From the NCBI GenBank assembly GCA_937864895.1, contig CALMDF010000495.1:1-9029 (forward strand): 9,029 bases of DNA. Direction: 5' to 3'. Made by a program: the position numbers and the translations under genes. This document shows, piece by piece, positions 6,675 through 9,029 of this stretch. Source of the stretch: an uncultured Holophagales bacterium. Its GTDB lineage: Bacteria; Acidobacteriota; Thermoanaerobaculia; UBA5066. Below the pieces are notes generated by a model. That model saw only the letters and a program-made list of their open reading frames with translations, was not told the origin of the DNA and ran no database searches. The number at the start of each line of letters is the position of its first letter. Position 1 is the first letter of the stretch.

Positions 6675-9029
6675 ATGGCCGTTCCTGCGTCCGCCCCGTC
6701 GCTCTCCGGCCCGGCGACGCCGTCCGTGCCCCTCCGCCCGCCCGACGTCGAGGCTCGGCACGTTGCCCACGTCCTTTTCGAGCGGATGGCCGCTCGCGGC
6801 GACGAGACGGCCCTTCGCCATCTCGCCGCCGGCGCCTGGAAGGACATTTCCTGGAGGGCGCTGTCGGCGCGCGTCCGCTCGCTCTCCTCGGGCCTCGTCG
6901 ACGCGGGGGTCGGCGAGGGGGATCGCGTGGCGATCCTCGCGCCGAACCAGCCGGACTGGACGGTCGCCGACCTCGCCATTCTCCGCGTCTGCGGCATCTC
7001 TGTGCCGATCCACGCGACGAGCAGCGAGGCGCAGGTCGCGTTCATCCTCAGGGACTCGGGCGCCCGGGTGGTCTTCGCCGGGGCCGGCGAGCCGTGCGAG
7101 AAGGTGGCCGCGGTCCTCCCGGAGTGCCCCGGGATCGAGCTCGTCGTCGTCCTCGGCGAGGGGCCGTTGCCCGCCGACGCCCGTTTCGTGAGGATCGACG
7201 CGCTCGTCGAGAGGGGCCGCCTGGCGAACCGGGAGGCCGAGGTGGCCGGGCGGCTCTCCCGGGCGACGCCCGACGACCTCCTCACCCTTCTCTACACGTC
7301 CGGGACGACCGGCGAGCCGAAGGGCGTGATGCTCCCGCACTCCGCCTTCACGGTCACCTGCACGTACCACGACCTCAGGCTCCCGCCGATCGGCGCCGAC
7401 GACGTGTCGCTCTGCTTCCTGCCCCTGAGCCACGTCTTCGAGAGGGCCTGGACGTTCTACGTCCTCTACCGCGGCGCCGTGAACGCCTACTGCGAGGACC
7501 CGAAGAAAGTGGGAGAGCTCCTTCCCCAGGTGCGCCCGACGCTCATGTGCGCCGTGCCCCGGTTCTACGAGAAGGCGTACGCGAAGGTGCAGGAGATGGT
7601 CGCGTCCTCGCCGGCCCCGAAGCGCGGCCTCTTCCGCTGGGCGGTGAGGACGGGCGGCGCCGTGAGCCGGAGGCGGAGGATCGGGCTCCCCGTGCCGCCT
7701 CTTCTCGGGCTGGGCCACGCCGTGGCCGACCGGCTCGTCCTCTCGAAGGTGCGCGCGCGCTTCGGCGGACGCGCACGCCTCTTCCCCTGCGCGGGCGCGC
7801 CGCTGTCTCCCGTCATCGAGGAGTTCTTCCACTCGGTCGGAGTCTTCATCTGCCAGGGGTACGGCCTCACGGAGACGACGGCGACCGTCACCTGTCACGA
7901 CCCGTCCCGCTTCCACGTCGGGACGGTCGGCACGCCGCTCCCGGGGATCGAGGTCCGCGTTTCCGAGGAGGGAGAGGTCCTCGTGAGGGCGAGGACGGTC
8001 ATGAAGGGCTACTGGAACCGGCCCCTGGACACGGCCGCCGCTTTCCGCGACGGCTGGTTCCGGACGGGAGACGCGGGGGAGCTCTGCGAGGACGGGACCC
8101 TGAAGATCACCGACCGGATCAAGGACCTCATCAAGACGGCCGGCGGCAAGTACGTGGCGCCCCAGCAGCTCGAGACGACGATCGGGGCCGACCCGCTCGT
8201 CGAGCAGGTGGCGGTCATCGGCGAAGGGCGAAGCTACGTGACGGCCCTCGTCGTCCCGGCGTTCGAGGCGCTCGAGAAGTGGGCCCGGGCCGCGGGGATC
8301 GCGTTCGCGGGGCGGGACGAGCTCGTCCGGAACGAACGCGTCCTCGACCTGATCAAGCGGACGATCGAGGAGCGGACGAAGGACCACGACGCGCTCCGGA
8401 AGGCCATGAAGGAGCTCGACGCGGAGCTCGGTGCGTCCTCCGACACGAGGCGCCGGCGCGAAAGCGTGACCCGGCTGCTGAAGCTGCTGCCGGCGGGATT
8501 CTTCTCCGATCCCGGCACCCAGCTCGAGGTGAGCCTGAAGCGCATCAGCCACCTCCTCGCCATCAACGACCAGAACCAGGAGGACACGGCCCTGCTGGTC
8601 CAGCCGATGGTGTACGGCAACTACGGCCGCGACTCCTCCGCCGGCCAGTTCTACACCCGCAACGTGGTGACGGGTGAAGGCCACATCCAGGGGGAGTTCT
8701 TCCAGAACAAGTTCAACAACATCGGCGGTGCCGGCTCCGACATCACGAAGATCGGCAAGCCCTACGCGGCCCAGCTCGAGCAGATCGGCCGCACGATCGA
8801 GCAGTACTACAAGGAGATCCGCTCGATCCGGTTCACGGCCGAGAACAAGCGCCTGTGGCTGATCGACCAGCGGCCCGTGATGTCCAAGTCCACCATGGCG
8901 GACATCAAGCTGCTGCTGGACCTGCACGCGCGGAGGCTGGTGGACTCGGCGTGGGTCGTGCAGCAGGTGGAGCCCGCCCAGCTGGAGGGCTACGTGCAGT
9001 ACCCGGGGTCGGACTGCAGGAACGGCGCG
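6675..9029 (+). CDS. Long-chain acyl-CoA synthetase (AMP-binding) running in frame into a PPDK-like ATP-grasp segment, 3' end missing
   Basis: Hand translation from ATG 6675 is open for 785 codons to the last base, so the gene is incomplete. Residues about 29-570 are an ANL-superfamily synthetase, which uses ATP to convert a fatty acid to acyl-AMP and then acyl-CoA at the inner face of the membrane. Visible core motifs are the P-loop YTSGTTGEPKG (207-217), LPLSHVFER, QGYGLTETTA (394-403), GWFRTGD (460-466) and DRIKDLIKTAGGKYVAP (480-496). The arrangement matches the FadD15/Faa-type long-chain branch, usually about 600 residues. After IEERTKD (about residue 570) the expected C-terminal segment, with a LTPTLKxKR-like motif and its catalytic lysine, is absent in all three forward frames. 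A charged stretch (571-600) leads into a segment resembling the middle of pyruvate phosphate dikinase. Residues 1-28 are a Ser/Pro/Ala-rich tail, not a signal peptide. Synthetase identity is secure; whether the joined protein exists is not. Confidence 0.85.
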   Translation, partial: MAVPASAPSLSGPATPSVPLRPPDVEARHVAHVLFERMAARGDETALRHLAAGAWKDISWRALSARVRSLSSGLVDAGVGEGDRVAILAPNQPDWTVADLAILRVCGISVPIHATSSEAQVAFILRDSGARVVFAGAGEPCEKVAAVLPECPGIELVVVLGEGPLPADARFVRIDALVERGRLANREAEVAGRLSRATPDDLLTLLYTSGTTGEPKGVMLPHSAFTVTCTYHDLRLPPIGADDVSLCFLPLSHVFERAWTFYVLYRGAVNAYCEDPKKVGELLPQVRPTLMCAVPRFYEKAYAKVQEMVASSPAPKRGLFRWAVRTGGAVSRRRRIGLPVPPLLGLGHAVADRLVLSKVRARFGGRARLFPCAGAPLSPVIEEFFHSVGVFICQGYGLTETTATVTCHDPSRFHVGTVGTPLPGIEVRVSEEGEVLVRARTVMKGYWNRPLDTAAAFRDGWFRTGDAGELCEDGTLKITDRIKDLIKTAGGKYVAPQQLETTIGADPLVEQVAVIGEGRSYVTALVVPAFEALEKWARAAGIAFAGRDELVRNERVLDLIKRTIEERTKDHDALRKAMKELDAELGASSDTRRRRESVTRLLKLLPAGFFSDPGTQLEVSLKRISHLLAINDQNQEDTALLVQPMVYGNYGRDSSAGQFYTRNVVTGEGHIQGEFFQNKFNNIGGAGSDITKIGKPYAAQLEQIGRTIEQYYKEIRSIRFTAENKRLWLIDQRPVMSKSTMADIKLLLDLHARRLVDSAWVVQQVEPAQLEGYVQYPGSDCRNGA
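8470..9029 (+). other. PPDK/PEP-synthase-like ATP-grasp segment at the 3' end of the synthetase frame
   Basis: Codons about 600-785 encode sequence typical of the ATP-grasp region of pyruvate phosphate dikinase: SDPGTQLEVSLKRI resembles the DPWEQL helix, QPMVYGNYGRDSSAG and YTRNVVTGE match the QxMVFGN...FTRNPSTGE block, GEFF follows, and LEQIGRTIEQYYKEI and LWLIDQRPVM match the end of the nucleotide-binding domain. The next part (VDSAWVVQQVEPAQLEGYV) resembles the linker to the phosphohistidine domain. The first 190 or so residues of a normal PPDK, including its Gly-rich N-terminal nucleotide loop, are absent. Several ligand positions differ (IRFT for IEFT, IDQR for LQTR). Codon use differs sharply from everything upstream: leucine is 15 CTG to 4 CTC here. 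The segment could be a real fused domain, a transferred fragment, or sequence joined by misassembly. Confidence 0.7.

Noticed and set aside
8384..8480. Simple frameshift hiding the normal synthetase C-terminus
   Set aside because: One alternative forward frame meets TGA within nine codons and the other gives only Arg/Ala/Glu-rich sequence, with no LTPTLK-like motif.
7094..8677. Plus-strand open frame of 527 codons inside the synthetase
   Set aside because: It is in a different frame from the synthetase, has low-complexity Arg/Pro/Gly composition and no motifs.
6552..8927. Minus-strand open frame of 791 codons opposite the synthetase
   Set aside because: It is the antisense shadow of a GC-rich gene: rich in Arg, Gly, Asp and Glu, with no recognisable domain, while the plus strand shows complete synthetase motifs.

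Overview
The window is a GC-rich stretch of bacterial chromosome. Six genes cover almost all of it, coding is dense, and GTG and TTG starts occur. No RNA gene, insertion sequence, CRISPR array or replication origin is visible. The high GC, strong preference for CTC and GTC codons, two predicted lipoproteins, and an exported TPR protein of a type common in soil and sediment bacteria suggest a Gram-negative such as an Acidobacteriota member. That assignment is inference, not proof. Both end genes run off the window, so the piece may be a complete metagenomic contig.

Layout. Minus strand, read from the right: a two-gene unit for a thiamine-diphosphate E1 enzyme (alpha 3503-2541, beta 2526-1546), then after 95 bases an exported TPR protein (1450 to beyond position 1). 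A divergent intergenic region (3504-3686) separates this arm from the plus-strand arm. The plus arm holds two tandemly duplicated oligopeptide-type substrate-binding lipoproteins (3687-5156 and 5158-6639, one base apart). An AMP-binding long-chain acyl-CoA synthetase follows, starting at 6675.

The most unusual feature is at the right end. The synthetase frame stays open to the last base but stops resembling a synthetase near codon 570, before the C-terminal segment carrying the catalytic lysine. From about codon 600 it reads as the middle of a pyruvate phosphate dikinase/PEP synthase type ATP-grasp protein. Codon choice flips at the same place: leucine CTC dominates before it and CTG after it. 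This could be a real gene fusion or rearrangement, or a chimeric join close to a contig end. The sequence alone cannot decide, but the mid-domain breakpoint and codon switch make an artefact a serious possibility.

How the genes might work together: the binding proteins would capture peptides or similar solutes outside the inner membrane, the E1 pair would oxidatively decarboxylate a 2-oxo acid or cleave acetoin, and the synthetase would activate a fatty acid to its CoA ester. A link through amino-acid and branched-chain acid catabolism is conceivable, but no E2/E3 and no ABC permease or ATPase are present to support a complete pathway. I see no convincing new defence, mobile or biosynthetic system.
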